Shown here: positions 1 to 5,592 of the stretch, one piece after another | How positions within the stretch are numbered: the first letter of the stretch is position 1 | Layout: each line of letters opens with the position of its first letter | NCBI GenBank assembly: GCA_027031505.1 | Contig: JALVQH010000138.1 | Span: 1-5,592 of the forward strand | DNA from: Campylobacteraceae bacterium | Lineage (GTDB): Bacteria; Campylobacterota; Campylobacteria; Campylobacterales; Sulfurovaceae | Length of the DNA stretch: 5,592 bases | Direction of reading: 5' to 3' | The notes under the pieces: model-generated | Databases searched by the model: none | Seen by the model: the letters and a program-made list of their open reading frames with translations, nothing else | What the model was told of the DNA's origin: nothing | Translations under genes and position numbers: made by a program

Positions 1-1
1 G

Positions 2-466
2 GCGCTGGTGGCGCTCAACGGCATGTACGGGGTACTGGGCGGCTACAAGCTCCTCAAGCGCGTCGACTGGGATGATAAGAACAACTACGGCGTGCTGATC
101 GTCCTCTTCAAAAAACCGGGCGAAGAGCAGTACGCCGTGGCGATGGCGCAGGGGGATTTTGCCCACAAACGCGCCGTACTGGATGTCGGATTCCCTGCCG
201 ATGCCAAATTTTACGACCAGTGGGGAGAGCCGATCGATCCGGAGCGCCCCGTGAAGCTCTCCAATGAGATCCTCTATATGAAGACGGCCGACCCCTCCGT
301 GGTGACGCTCTTTGACGACTACAACAGCACCGTCAGCTGGAGCGACGAACCCAACGGATACGACTACAGCGAAGGGTTTATGGACGGCTACTCGGATTTG
401 CCTTCGGATGAGTGGCTCAAGACGCTTTTGACCACAGGTATGCCAGCACGAACAAAGAGAAGATAA
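2..466 (+). CDS. C-terminal part of an unidentified protein, possibly the end of a glycoside hydrolase-like enzyme
   Basis: The reading frame is open from base 2 and ends at TAA 464-466, so at least 154 residues are visible and the 5' end lies outside the window. A GTG at 8 and an ATG at 23 are in frame, but neither has a visible ribosome binding site, so I treat the gene as truncated by the window edge. No catalytic motif is recognisable. Residues about 28-95 look like alternating beta strands (NYGVLIVLF, QYAVAMAQGDF, RAVLDVGF), then FYDQWGEPI (71-78) and a strand ending EILYMKT. This order, with a 'D-x-W/Y-G-x-P' turn and a final 'P/I-x-Y' strand, is seen in the small C-terminal beta-sandwich of several clan GH-A glycoside hydrolases; the link is inference by resemblance only. 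The last ~60 residues are acidic and Tyr-rich (DDYNS, YDYSEGFMDGYSD) and end in a basic ARTKRR. No signal peptide or membrane helix is visible in this part. The coding call is solid, the function is not. Confidence 0.7.
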   Translation, partial: ALVALNGMYGVLGGYKLLKRVDWDDKNNYGVLIVLFKKPGEEQYAVAMAQGDFAHKRAVLDVGFPADAKFYDQWGEPIDPERPVKLSNEILYMKTADPSVVTLFDDYNSTVSWSDEPNGYDYSEGFMDGYSDLPSDEWLKTLLTTGMPARTKRR

Positions 467-475
467 CTTCCCCCT

Positions 476-510
476 GCATCACCGCGCTCGGTACGCGGTG
501 ATGCTGTTTG
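476..510 (+). terminator. Rho-independent-like terminator after the first gene
   Basis: GCATCACCGCG (476-486) and CGCGGTGATGC (494-504) form a perfect 11-bp GC-rich stem with a 7-base loop, starting 9 bases after the TAA. The bases after it (TGTTTGC) are only partly T-rich, so this is a strong stem with a weak U-tract. It most likely ends or protects the transcript of the upstream gene. No similar stem is seen for the converging minus-strand gene that stops at 749. Confidence 0.75.
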
Positions 511-748
511 CACAATGCATCGTATCATGAGCCCCTTGCAAATTCCAAAAAGCATCCTGTTATAAAATCAAAAGTTCCAAGTGATAACGATAGTCCCTGT
601 GCTCACGAGTCGCTCGTAAAACACTTTAATATCTGGATTATATCGTATGGCAGACAGCGTAGGAAGATACAGAGTTTGTCGTAACCGTTTCCCCCTTTCC
701 TGGAGATGTATATTTTCCCTTTGTGGTTTGTTTGTTTTTCAGGGGTGA
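511..748. other. Intergenic spacer with no supported gene
   Basis: This is a lower-GC stretch between two convergent genes. The only structure seen is a small hairpin, ACGAG (605-609) with CTCGT (613-617) and a 3-base loop. No tRNA, no intrinsic terminator for the minus-strand peptidase gene and no convincing coding frame was found. A 33-codon frame from ATG 647 has no good ribosome binding site. Confidence 0.6.
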
Positions 749-1852
749 CTATTTATTGGTGCGGTAATATAAAGATCGCTTGAGCTGTTCTCCAAACTCC
801 TGCAGGGTCATCTTTTTCCGTCGTGAGGCATGCTTTGGTTTTGAGTGGGTTCTGCGGTGTTTTTTTGTACGGGATTTTGCATGGTGTGTGAGCGATGTTT
901 TCTTTGTCCGGACTTTGTGTGCTTGCCCGACCGGTTTATACTGTTGTTTTGAGTGGATCTTCTGGATCCCGTGTTTCTTTTTTGGCTGTGGATACTCTTC
1001 GGTGCGGTGTTGTTTTTGGCTTCGGTGCGATTGGCGCTCATCGGGTATATGGTGATGATATTTGGATTCGACAGCAGGCAGGGGGTGCGGGACGGCAGCA
1101 CTGTACGGCTCATGTACGGTCTGCGGAAGATTGGATGTGGAAGAGTTGTTGGTATCGGGTGTCGGAATTTTGCGCACTCCCCAGCGGAATTTGTCTTTGT
1201 AGAATCCGTGATCGAGATCGGAAATGGTGACACGGAAGGCATTTCCGGAGGTCGCATGGATAAAGCGTCCCTCTCCAAGATAGATGCCGGAGTGGACGAT
1301 GTGACCGCGATCGAAGGTGTCGAAAAAAAGGAGATCTCCCGGTCGAAGCTCTTTGTATGTCAGTTTGGGGCCAGTCTGTGACTGAAGGATGGCGGTACGA
1401 GGAAGGGGAATTTTCATGCGATTGAAAACATAATAGACAAACCCGGAACAGTCAAAACTGTCCGGGCCGGTTTTGCCGTAGCGATAGGGGGCACCAAGTT
1501 TGCTTCGGGCAAGGGTGAGGACTCTGTGGACAAGAGACGTGTTGGCATCTGCGGTGCATCCGGTATCGTCGGAAGCCTGAGCAAGGGAGATCCAGCCCCT
1601 CTTTTTGAAATACGCAACCCGGCACCACTCTTGATGGTCTCGATCCGTCGTGCACCGGAGTACTTCGATACAATGCGTATCGTAGGGAATCGTACCGACC
1701 GACGGAGCATCGATCCGAGCCTGCTTGTGCATACAGACAACCTCATCCCGGGCGATCTTGTCCGTAAGCAGATAGTGGTGGGGCTTGCCCCCCTCCAGGA
1801 TGAGAGGGGCAAGGATCGGTATCAGGAGAAGCAATACGCGGCGAAGAACCAT
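749..1852 (-). CDS. Secreted SH3-NlpC/P60 (C40) cell-wall peptidase with a polycationic tail
   Basis: Predicted peptidoglycan endopeptidase of the NlpC/P60 cysteine-peptidase family, which cuts peptide stems of the wall; it would act in the periplasm. With the start at ATG 1850-1852 the protein has 367 residues. Residues 1-22 form a signal sequence: MVLRR, then a Leu/Ile-rich core, with no lipobox. Residues about 35-95 are a bacterial SH3-like domain with several cysteines (motifs IPYDTHCIEVLRC and RGWISL). Residues about 108-229 are the peptidase domain, with catalytic Cys135 in DCSGFV, His187 in HSGIYLG and His199 in FIHATSG; all three are present. From about 230 to the end is a low-complexity tail rich in Lys, His and Arg, ending in a possible short amphipathic helix. 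I prefer this start over the ATG seven codons upstream (1871-1873) because AAGAG lies 5 bases before it and the upstream ATG sits inside the -10 box. The gene is divergent from ribBA. The family call is firm; substrate and the tail's role are unknown. Confidence 0.9.
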   Translation of the reverse strand: MVLRRVLLLLIPILAPLILEGGKPHHYLLTDKIARDEVVCMHKQARIDAPSVGTIPYDTHCIEVLRCTTDRDHQEWCRVAYFKKRGWISLAQASDDTGCTADANTSLVHRVLTLARSKLGAPYRYGKTGPDSFDCSGFVYYVFNRMKIPLPRTAILQSQTGPKLTYKELRPGDLLFFDTFDRGHIVHSGIYLGEGRFIHATSGNAFRVTISDLDHGFYKDKFRWGVRKIPTPDTNNSSTSNLPQTVHEPYSAAVPHPLPAVESKYHHHIPDERQSHRSQKQHRTEEYPQPKKKHGIQKIHSKQQYKPVGQAHKVRTKKTSLTHHAKSRTKKHRRTHSKPKHASRRKKMTLQEFGEQLKRSLYYRTNK

Positions 1853-1864
1853 GCAGACTCTTTT

Positions 1865-1888
1865 TGACAACATTATAACATGTTGTCA
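1865..1888. promoter_or_regulatory. Operator-like perfect inverted repeat over the peptidase promoter
   Basis: TGACAACAT (1865-1873) and ATGTTGTCA (1880-1888) are perfect reverse complements separated by 6 bases, giving a 24-bp site. It covers the minus-strand extended -10 and the expected start point of the peptidase transcript. A 9-6-9 symmetric site at that place is what a dimeric repressor would bind. Neither the regulator nor its family can be named from the sequence. It does not match the TAATAAT-type Fur box known from Helicobacter. Confidence 0.55.
1872..1880 (-). promoter_or_regulatory. Extended -10 promoter of the NlpC/P60 gene
   Basis: Read on the minus strand, TGTTATAAT is a perfect extended -10 (TGnTATAAT). 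Transcription would start near 1865, leaving a leader of about 13 bases that holds the AAAAAGAG Shine-Dalgarno before ATG 1850-1852. No good -35 hexamer lies 16-18 bases upstream, which is common for extended -10 promoters and for sigma-70 promoters in Campylobacterota. Confidence 0.6.
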
Positions 1889-1945
1889 CCTGAAGAGACG
1901 ACAAATCGACCTCCCGCTGTGTGCGGCAGGAGCATAACTGTTCCA

Positions 1946-1954
1946 TGGTATAAT
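1946..1954 (+). promoter_or_regulatory. Extended -10 promoter of ribBA
   Basis: TGGTATAAT is a perfect TGnTATAAT extended -10. The predicted start is near 1961, giving a leader of about 50 bases before ribBA. No clear -35 element is seen; an imperfect inverted repeat (1911-1932: CTC and CCGC arms pairing with GCGG and GAG, with a 3-base bulge) occupies that region. Confidence 0.6.
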
Positions 1955-1973
1955 GGCAATTTAAATCAGAAGC

Positions 1974-2001
1974 CGCCCTGAATCGGGGCGCAAACAAAGG
2001 A
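1974..2001 (+). promoter_or_regulatory. ribBA leader hairpin and Shine-Dalgarno
   Basis: CGCCCTG (1974-1980) and CGGGGCG (1984-1990) pair over 7 positions (one G-T wobble) around an AAT loop. Five bases later comes AAAGGA (1996-2001), a Shine-Dalgarno 9 bases before ATG 2011, which fixes that start. The whole leader is too short for an FMN (RFN) riboswitch of about 120-140 bases. The hairpin might influence translation, but that is inference. Confidence 0.45.
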
Positions 2002-2010
2002 TGGCACATT

Positions 2011-3039
2011 ATGTCAGAAGCGATAGCGCGGGTCGAACACGCAATCGAGGAGATCAAGCAGGGCAACATGATCATCATGATGGATGACGAAGATCGGGAG
2101 AACGAGGGGGATCTGGTTTATGCTGCGACCTTCTCGACACCCGAGAAGGTCAACTTCATGGCCAAAGAGGCTCGAGGGCTCATCTGCGCCCCCGTCAGCC
2201 GTACGATCGCCGAGCGGCTCGATCTGCTGCCGATGGTCACCCACAACGACGCCAACCACGAAACCGCCTTTACTGTTTCAATCGATTCGGCCACGGCCAC
2301 AACGGGGATCTCGGCAGCAGAACGGAGTGAATGTATCATACGGCTGGCCCATCCTCAGACGGTGGCAGCCGATTTCGTCCGTCCGGGACATATCTTTCCC
2401 CTCATCGCCAAAGACGGGGGCACCCTCGTGCGCACCGGCCACACCGAGGGGTCGGTCGACCTGTGCAAACTCGCCGGACTGGCACCGGCGGCAGTGATCT
2501 GCGAAATCATTAAAGACGACGGCACGATGGCACGGCGGGACGACCTGATCCCCTATGCGCAGCGGCACAACCTCCACATCGTCTACATCTCCGACATCGT
2601 CGCCTACCGGCTGGCGAACGAGAAGCTGATCGAGCGGGTCGAGGAGGAGACCATCGACTTCCACGGCACCGAAGCGCAGAAGATCACCTACCGCGACCAC
2701 CTCGACCGCACCCACACCGTCGTGTCTCTCTACAAAATCCACGAAACCTGCAACGTCAAGTTTCACAACATCGGCCGCGACATCGATCTGATCCTCGATT
2801 CCACCCGCTACCGGGCACTCTCCGGCGCGAGCGACTACCTCAAACGTAACGGCGGAGTGCTTGTCTTCCTCGATACCCGTACCATCTCCAAAGAGCAGGC
2901 CAGAGAATTCGGCGTCGGCGCCCAGATCCTCAAGGATCTGGGCATCCACAACATCCGCCTTCTCACCTCCAATACCGAGACAGAATTTGTCGGATTGAGC
3001 GGATTCGGTCTCGATGTAGTGGAGAAGATCGAGGTGTAA
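2011..3039 (+). CDS. ribBA: RibBA hybrid: DHBP synthase with a degenerate GTP cyclohydrolase II domain
   Basis: Cytoplasmic riboflavin-biosynthesis protein of 342 residues. The N-terminal half (about 1-200) is 3,4-dihydroxy-2-butanone 4-phosphate synthase, which converts ribulose 5-phosphate to the four-carbon unit used by lumazine synthase plus formate. Its key motifs are intact: the acidic loop [10 protein letters not shown] (25-34), [10 protein letters not shown] (141-150) with His144, and CEII with Glu165; these two residues match the catalytic His153 and Glu174 of E. coli RibB with a constant offset. The C-terminal part (about 205-342) follows the GTP cyclohydrolase II fold at its end ([19 protein letters not shown]), but it lacks the zinc-binding cysteine cluster (C-x-SEC...RCDC; only Cys247 remains) and the R-x-EGRGIGL catalytic motif. 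It should therefore make DHBP but not open GTP. Such hybrids are known in Campylobacterota and other Proteobacteria (the RibBX type). A separate ribA elsewhere is expected. The gene has its own promoter and is followed about 100 bases later by acs. Confidence 0.93.
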   Translation: MSEAIARVEHAIEEIKQGNMIIMMDDEDRENEGDLVYAATFSTPEKVNFMAKEARGLICAPVSRTIAERLDLLPMVTHNDANHETAFTVSIDSATATTGISAAERSECIIRLAHPQTVAADFVRPGHIFPLIAKDGGTLVRTGHTEGSVDLCKLAGLAPAAVICEIIKDDGTMARRDDLIPYAQRHNLHIVYISDIVAYRLANEKLIERVEEETIDFHGTEAQKITYRDHLDRTHTVVSLYKIHETCNVKFHNIGRDIDLILDSTRYRALSGASDYLKRNGGVLVFLDTRTISKEQAREFGVGAQILKDLGIHNIRLLTSNTETEFVGLSGFGLDVVEKIEV

Positions 3040-3062
3040 AACAATTGGGGATATGGATCAGT

Positions 3063-3091
3063 TTGGGGTGGAGATAAAAATTGGATACAAT
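3063..3091 (+). promoter_or_regulatory. Candidate sigma-70 promoter of acs
   Basis: TTGGGG (3063-3068) and TACAAT (3086-3091) are separated by exactly 17 bases, a reasonable sigma-70 promoter. Transcription from about 3098 would give a leader of about 40 bases to ATG 3140. No hairpin terminator is seen between ribBA and acs, so some read-through from ribBA is possible. Confidence 0.45.
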
Positions 3092-3127
3092 AACGGACGC
3101 ATTTTTTGCACTACCAATCCAACCGTC

Positions 3128-3135
3128 AAAGGAGG
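3128..3135 (+). promoter_or_regulatory. Strong Shine-Dalgarno that sets the acs start
   Basis: AAAGGAGG lies 4 bases before ATG 3140. An in-frame ATG at 3053 would add 29 residues ([12 protein letters not shown]...) but has no ribosome binding site, and the extension does not resemble an Acs N-terminus. The 3140 start gives the usual family length. Confidence 0.85.
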
Positions 3136-3139
3136 CACC

Positions 3140-5107
3140 ATGACCGACCAAATCTTTTATCCCCACAAGGAGCTTTTTCCGGATTCGCCGATCCGGAATA
3201 TGTGTGAGTATGATGAACTTGTGGAGAAGTTTGACAAAGACTACGAAGGAACCTGGGAGGCGTTTGCCCGGGAAAAAATCACCTGGGCAAAGCCGTTTGA
3301 CCGTGTGCTCAATGAAGACGATGCACCGTTTTACAAATGGTTCGAGGGAGGGGAACTCAATGTCGCCCACCAGTGTGTCGGACGCCATCTCAAAACCCGC
3401 AAAAACAAAGCAGCGATTATCTTTGAAGGAGACAACGGTGATCAGCGTACCCTGACCTACCGTGAGCTCTACTATGAAGTCAACCGCACCGCCAACCTTT
3501 TCCGCAACCAGTTTGATATCAAAAAAGGCGACCGGGTCGTCCTCTACATGCCGATGATCCCCGAAGCGGCCATTGCGATGCTCGCATGTGCCAAACTCGG
3601 CGCGATTCACTCGGTGGTCTTCGGCGGTTTCTCGGCCGAAGCGCTGCGGGATCGGATCATCGATGCCGATGCCAAACTTGTGGTCACTGCCGACGGCGCT
3701 TTCCGCAAGGGGAAGCCCTACATGCTCAAGCCTATCGTCGACAAAGCTCTCGAGAGCGGCTGCGAGAGTGTCCGTGCTGTCTGTGTCGTCGAACGCAACG
3801 GTGAGGATATCCACTGGGAGCCCGGACGCGACTACTCCTACAATGAACTGATCGAGAGTGAATCAGTACAGTGTGAGCCTGAGATCGTCGAATCTGAACA
3901 CCCACTTTTTCTCCTCTACACATCGGGCAGTACCGGCAAACCCAAAGGGGTACAGCACGCCAGCGCCGGATACATCCTCTGGGCACAGATGACGATGGAG
4001 TGGACGTTTGACATTCAGGACAACGACACCTTCTGGTGTACCGCCGATGTGGGCTGGATCACCGGACACACGTACATCGTCTATGGTCCGCTGGCGGCGG
4101 GTGCAACGACGGTGATGTTCGAGGGGGTGATGACCTTCCCCGATGCGGGACGGGCATGGAAGATGGTCGAAGAATACCAGATCAACCAGTTCTACACCGC
4201 CCCCACCGCTATCCGTCTGCTCCACAAAATGGGGGCAGATGAACCGGCAAAATACGACCTCAGCAGTCTGAGAGTCCTCGGTACGGTCGGTGAGCCGATC
4301 GATCCGCCGGCATGGAAATGGTACTACGAAGCGGTCGGCGGCGGCCGCTGCTCGATCGTCGATACCTGGTGGCAGACTGAGACCGGCGGGCACATGATCA
4401 GCCCGCTCCCCGCTGCTACTCCGGTCAAACCAGCATGTGCGACTTTCCCGCTGCCGGGGATCAAAGCCGAAGTGATCAACCCCGACGGCTCCAGACCCGA
4501 AACGGGTGAGCAGGGGCTCATGTGCATCACCAAACCCTGGCCGAGCATGATCCGCACTATCTGGGGCGACCCGGAGCGATTCAAAAAGTCCTATTTCGGC
4601 GACGCGGTCAAAGACGGCAAGCCGGTCTATTTCTCCGGAGACGGTGCGATCGTCGACGAAGAGGGCTACATCACAATCACCGGCCGTACCGATGATGTCA
4701 TCAACGTCTCCGGCCACCGCATGGGTACCGCCGAAGTGGAATCGGCGATCAAAAAGCACCCCAACGTCGCTGCCGTTGCTGTCGTGGGCAAACCGCACGA
4801 GATCAAAGGGGAGGGGATCTTCGCCTACGTCGTCCTCAAAGAGCTTCCCGTCGATAAGCGCGATGAGACCGCCGAGGATCTTGAAATGATCAAGGAGATT
4901 AACGCCATCATCAAGCAGGAGATCGGTGCGATTGCCATATGTGATGCCATCGCATTCGTTCCCGACCTGCCCAAAACCCGCTCGGGCAAAGTAATGCGCC
5001 GCCTCCTGCGCGCCATTGCCAAAGGGGAAAAGATTACTCAGGACACTTCGACACTTGAAAATCCGGCGATTGTCGGGGAGATTGAGACGATTGTTTCGGG
5101 AGGTTAA
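3140..5107 (+). CDS. acs: Acetyl-CoA synthetase (AMP-forming)
   Basis: Cytoplasmic enzyme that joins acetate, ATP and CoA into acetyl-CoA, AMP and pyrophosphate through an acetyl-AMP intermediate; it lets the cell assimilate acetate. The 655 residues fit the family's usual ~650. The N-terminal ACAS_N segment is about 15-75, the AMP-binding domain about 85-515 and the mobile C-terminal domain about 516-640. Visible motifs are the P-loop [10 protein letters not shown] starting at Thr261, [10 protein letters not shown] (408-417), the hinge GRTDD (515-519) with Asp518, SGHRMGTAE (524-532), and PKTRSGK (611-617). Lys617 is the catalytic lysine (Lys609 in Salmonella), the site of inhibitory acetylation in well-studied homologues. 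The acetate pocket matches Salmonella Acs with a constant offset of 3: Ile307 (Val there), Thr308, Val383 and Trp411. The pocket tryptophan argues for acetate rather than a longer acid. No pta/ackA or regulator is nearby. The gene is followed within 7 bases by a palindromic repeat element. Confidence 0.97.
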   Translation: MTDQIFYPHKELFPDSPIRNMCEYDELVEKFDKDYEGTWEAFAREKITWAKPFDRVLNEDDAPFYKWFEGGELNVAHQCVGRHLKTRKNKAAIIFEGDNGDQRTLTYRELYYEVNRTANLFRNQFDIKKGDRVVLYMPMIPEAAIAMLACAKLGAIHSVVFGGFSAEALRDRIIDADAKLVVTADGAFRKGKPYMLKPIVDKALESGCESVRAVCVVERNGEDIHWEPGRDYSYNELIESESVQCEPEIVESEHPLFLLYTSGSTGKPKGVQHASAGYILWAQMTMEWTFDIQDNDTFWCTADVGWITGHTYIVYGPLAAGATTVMFEGVMTFPDAGRAWKMVEEYQINQFYTAPTAIRLLHKMGADEPAKYDLSSLRVLGTVGEPIDPPAWKWYYEAVGGGRCSIVDTWWQTETGGHMISPLPAATPVKPACATFPLPGIKAEVINPDGSRPETGEQGLMCITKPWPSMIRTIWGDPERFKKSYFGDAVKDGKPVYFSGDGAIVDEEGYITITGRTDDVINVSGHRMGTAEVESAIKKHPNVAAVAVVGKPHEIKGEGIFAYVVLKELPVDKRDETAEDLEMIKEINAIIKQEIGAIAICDAIAFVPDLPKTRSGKVMRRLLRAIAKGEKITQDTSTLENPAIVGEIETIVSGG

Positions 5108-5113
5108 AACTGG

Positions 5114-5205
5114 CAGGGTTGGCTTCAGCCGACCTCGTATGCCATGCGGTGCCAGGAGGATACGGCTTCAGCCGCATTGGATGGGACTGAAGTCCCCCAA
5201 CCCTG
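5114..5205. repeat. Nested palindromic element (REP/BIME- or MITE-like) after acs
   Basis: The ends CAGGGTTGG (5114-5122) and CCAACCCTG (5197-5205) are a perfect 9-bp inverted repeat. Just inside, CTTCAG (5123-5128) pairs with CTGAAG (5187-5192) across a 4-base bulge, and further in, ATGCGG (5144-5149) pairs with CCGCAT (5172-5177). Small local hairpins also occur: CGGC-TTCA-GCCG (5164-5175) and GGGAC-TGAA-GTCCC (5183-5196), whose loops are complementary. GGCTTCAGCC at 5121-5130 repeats the core of the first. This layout is typical of extragenic palindromes mobilised by RAYT-type Y1 transposases, or of a short non-autonomous element. No transposase is in the window, and family membership needs other genomic copies. 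It may also stabilise the acs mRNA 3' end. There is no T-run typical of an intrinsic terminator. Confidence 0.65.
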
Positions 5206-5229
5206 TTTGAAGCACTATTCCTCCACAAG

Positions 5230-5333
5230 GGTGTGCAACAGCACACCAGAATCGCAAAGCAATTATCAGAATATTTCCGTAATATTACCATTGGAAGGTG
5301 CGCAACTGCGCACCCTGCGCGATACAATTATCA
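5230..5333. repeat. Tandem duplication of a ~66-bp hairpin unit
   Basis: Two similar 7-bp stem hairpins are present. GGTGTGC-AACA-GCACACC spans 5230-5247 and GGTGCGC-AACT-GCGCACC spans 5297-5314. They differ by a T-A to C-G exchange at the same pair of the stem, so pairing is kept. Each is followed 10-12 bases later by CAATTATCA (5260-5268 and 5325-5333), so the repeated unit is hairpin plus box, with a period of 65-67 bases. Between them lies AATATT-TCCGT-AATATT (5270-5286), including the perfect 10-bp palindrome GTAATATTAC (5279-5288). The array sits between the convergent acs and pqiA-like genes; the second hairpin is 29 bases beyond the pqiA-like stop and could mark that transcript's end. 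No coding frame here is convincing. Confidence 0.6.
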
Positions 5334-5343
5334 AAACCTTGCT

Positions 5344-5592
5344 CTATGCGTGCTGCTTATGCACCCCATATTCCTTATCCACAATCCCGGAACCGATCAT
5401 AGAGAGAACAACATACGCGGCAAAGAAGTAGATCGCCATGTGAATGTTGGCGGTGGTCATGTCTTCGGTATTGAGCGACATCGTCGCCAGCAGGATCGCC
5501 ATGACGAAGACGTCCGCCATCGACCATTTGCCGATCCTTTCGATGAGTCCGGCGTCGGTCTTCCTGGCTACAGCGACAAAAAGGGCCAGCGT
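5344..5592 (-). CDS. PqiA-family (paraquat-inducible protein A-like) membrane protein, C-terminal 82 residues
   Basis: The minus-strand frame is open from the window edge (5592) to TAG at 5346-5344, so only the C-terminus of the gene is seen. The fragment carries IGKWSMADVFVMAILLA at residues 20-36, which matches the conserved 'I-G-[RK]-W-S-M-x-D-V-F-V' signature of the PqiA family. It is followed by a second hydrophobic segment at about 49-71 (MAIYFFAAYVVLSMIG) and a short polar end, VDKEYGVHKQHA. PqiA proteins are inner-membrane proteins linked in enterobacteria to MCE-type lipid transport with PqiB and PqiC, so this protein is expected in the inner membrane. Whether MCE partners exist here cannot be seen. 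It is convergent with acs, across the repeat-rich spacer. The family call rests mainly on the signature and the membrane pattern. Confidence 0.8.
   Translation of the reverse strand, partial: TLALFVAVARKTDAGLIERIGKWSMADVFVMAILLATMSLNTEDMTTANIHMAIYFFAAYVVLSMIGSGIVDKEYGVHKQHA

Noticed and set aside
647..748. Possible 33-residue peptide from ATG 647
   Set aside because: There is no Shine-Dalgarno at proper distance and no recognisable feature in the translation.
780..1381. Plus-strand frames of 91-142 codons rich in Cys, Phe and Trp
   Set aside because: They are antisense to the peptidase gene; the composition is the mirror of its Lys/His/Arg-rich tail codons.
1864..1869. Perfect TTGACA on the plus strand as a -35 for ribBA
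   Set aside because: No -10-like hexamer lies 16-18 bases downstream; the match is a by-product of the palindrome at 1865-1888.
3053..3139. 29-residue N-terminal extension of Acs from ATG 3053
   Set aside because: It has no ribosome binding site, it overlaps the candidate acs promoter, and AAAGGAGG before ATG 3140 gives the normal family length.
2278..4798. Long minus-strand open frames (223, 283 and 311 codons) opposite ribBA and acs
   Set aside because: They lie opposite well-supported genes with complete family motifs, their translations show no domain, and GC-rich codon bias explains the lack of stops.
5230..5333. CRISPR-like array
   Set aside because: There are only two imperfect units, the repeats are short self-complementary hairpins, there is no consistent spacer and no cas gene is present.
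5144..5431. 95-codon plus-strand frame across the repeats
   Set aside because: It runs through the palindromes and into the antisense strand of the PqiA-like gene, and its translation is not protein-like.

Overview
The window looks like a chromosomal segment of a moderately GC-rich Campylobacterota bacterium, in the style of the sulfur- or hydrogen-oxidising Sulfurovum/Nitratifractor type rather than the AT-rich Campylobacter/Helicobacter. This is inferred from the short RibBA hybrid with a degenerate C-terminal half, the stand-alone PqiA-type protein and the overall protein style. No rRNA or marker gene is present to prove it.

Layout. (1) Bases 2-466, plus strand: the 3' end of a gene of uncertain function whose last part resembles the C-terminal beta-sandwich of some glycoside hydrolases. 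It is closed by an 11-bp GC-rich hairpin. (2) Bases 511-748: a lower-GC spacer with nothing convincing in it. (3) Bases 749-1852, minus strand: a secreted SH3-NlpC/P60 cell-wall peptidase with a long Lys/His/Arg-rich tail. (4) Bases 1853-2010: a divergent promoter region. Each side has a TGnTATAAT extended -10, and a perfect 9-6-9 inverted repeat lies over the peptidase promoter. (5) Bases 2011-3039, plus strand: RibBA, with an intact DHBP synthase half and a GTP cyclohydrolase II half that has lost its zinc and catalytic motifs. (6) Bases 3140-5107, plus strand: acetyl-CoA synthetase, with its own candidate promoter and a strong Shine-Dalgarno. (7) Bases 5108-5343: a repeat-rich convergent spacer with a ~92-bp nested palindrome followed by a tandemly duplicated hairpin unit. 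(8) Bases 5344-5592, minus strand: the C-terminal end of a PqiA-family membrane protein.

The genes do not form one pathway. RibBA makes the four-carbon precursor of riboflavin, Acs activates acetate for assimilation, the NlpC/P60 protein remodels peptidoglycan, and the PqiA-like protein belongs to the envelope. Each appears to be its own transcription unit. No defence system, CRISPR array, tRNA or intact transposase is visible. The least ordinary items are the two palindromic repeat families after acs, the operator-like palindrome at the peptidase promoter and the polycationic tail of the peptidase.
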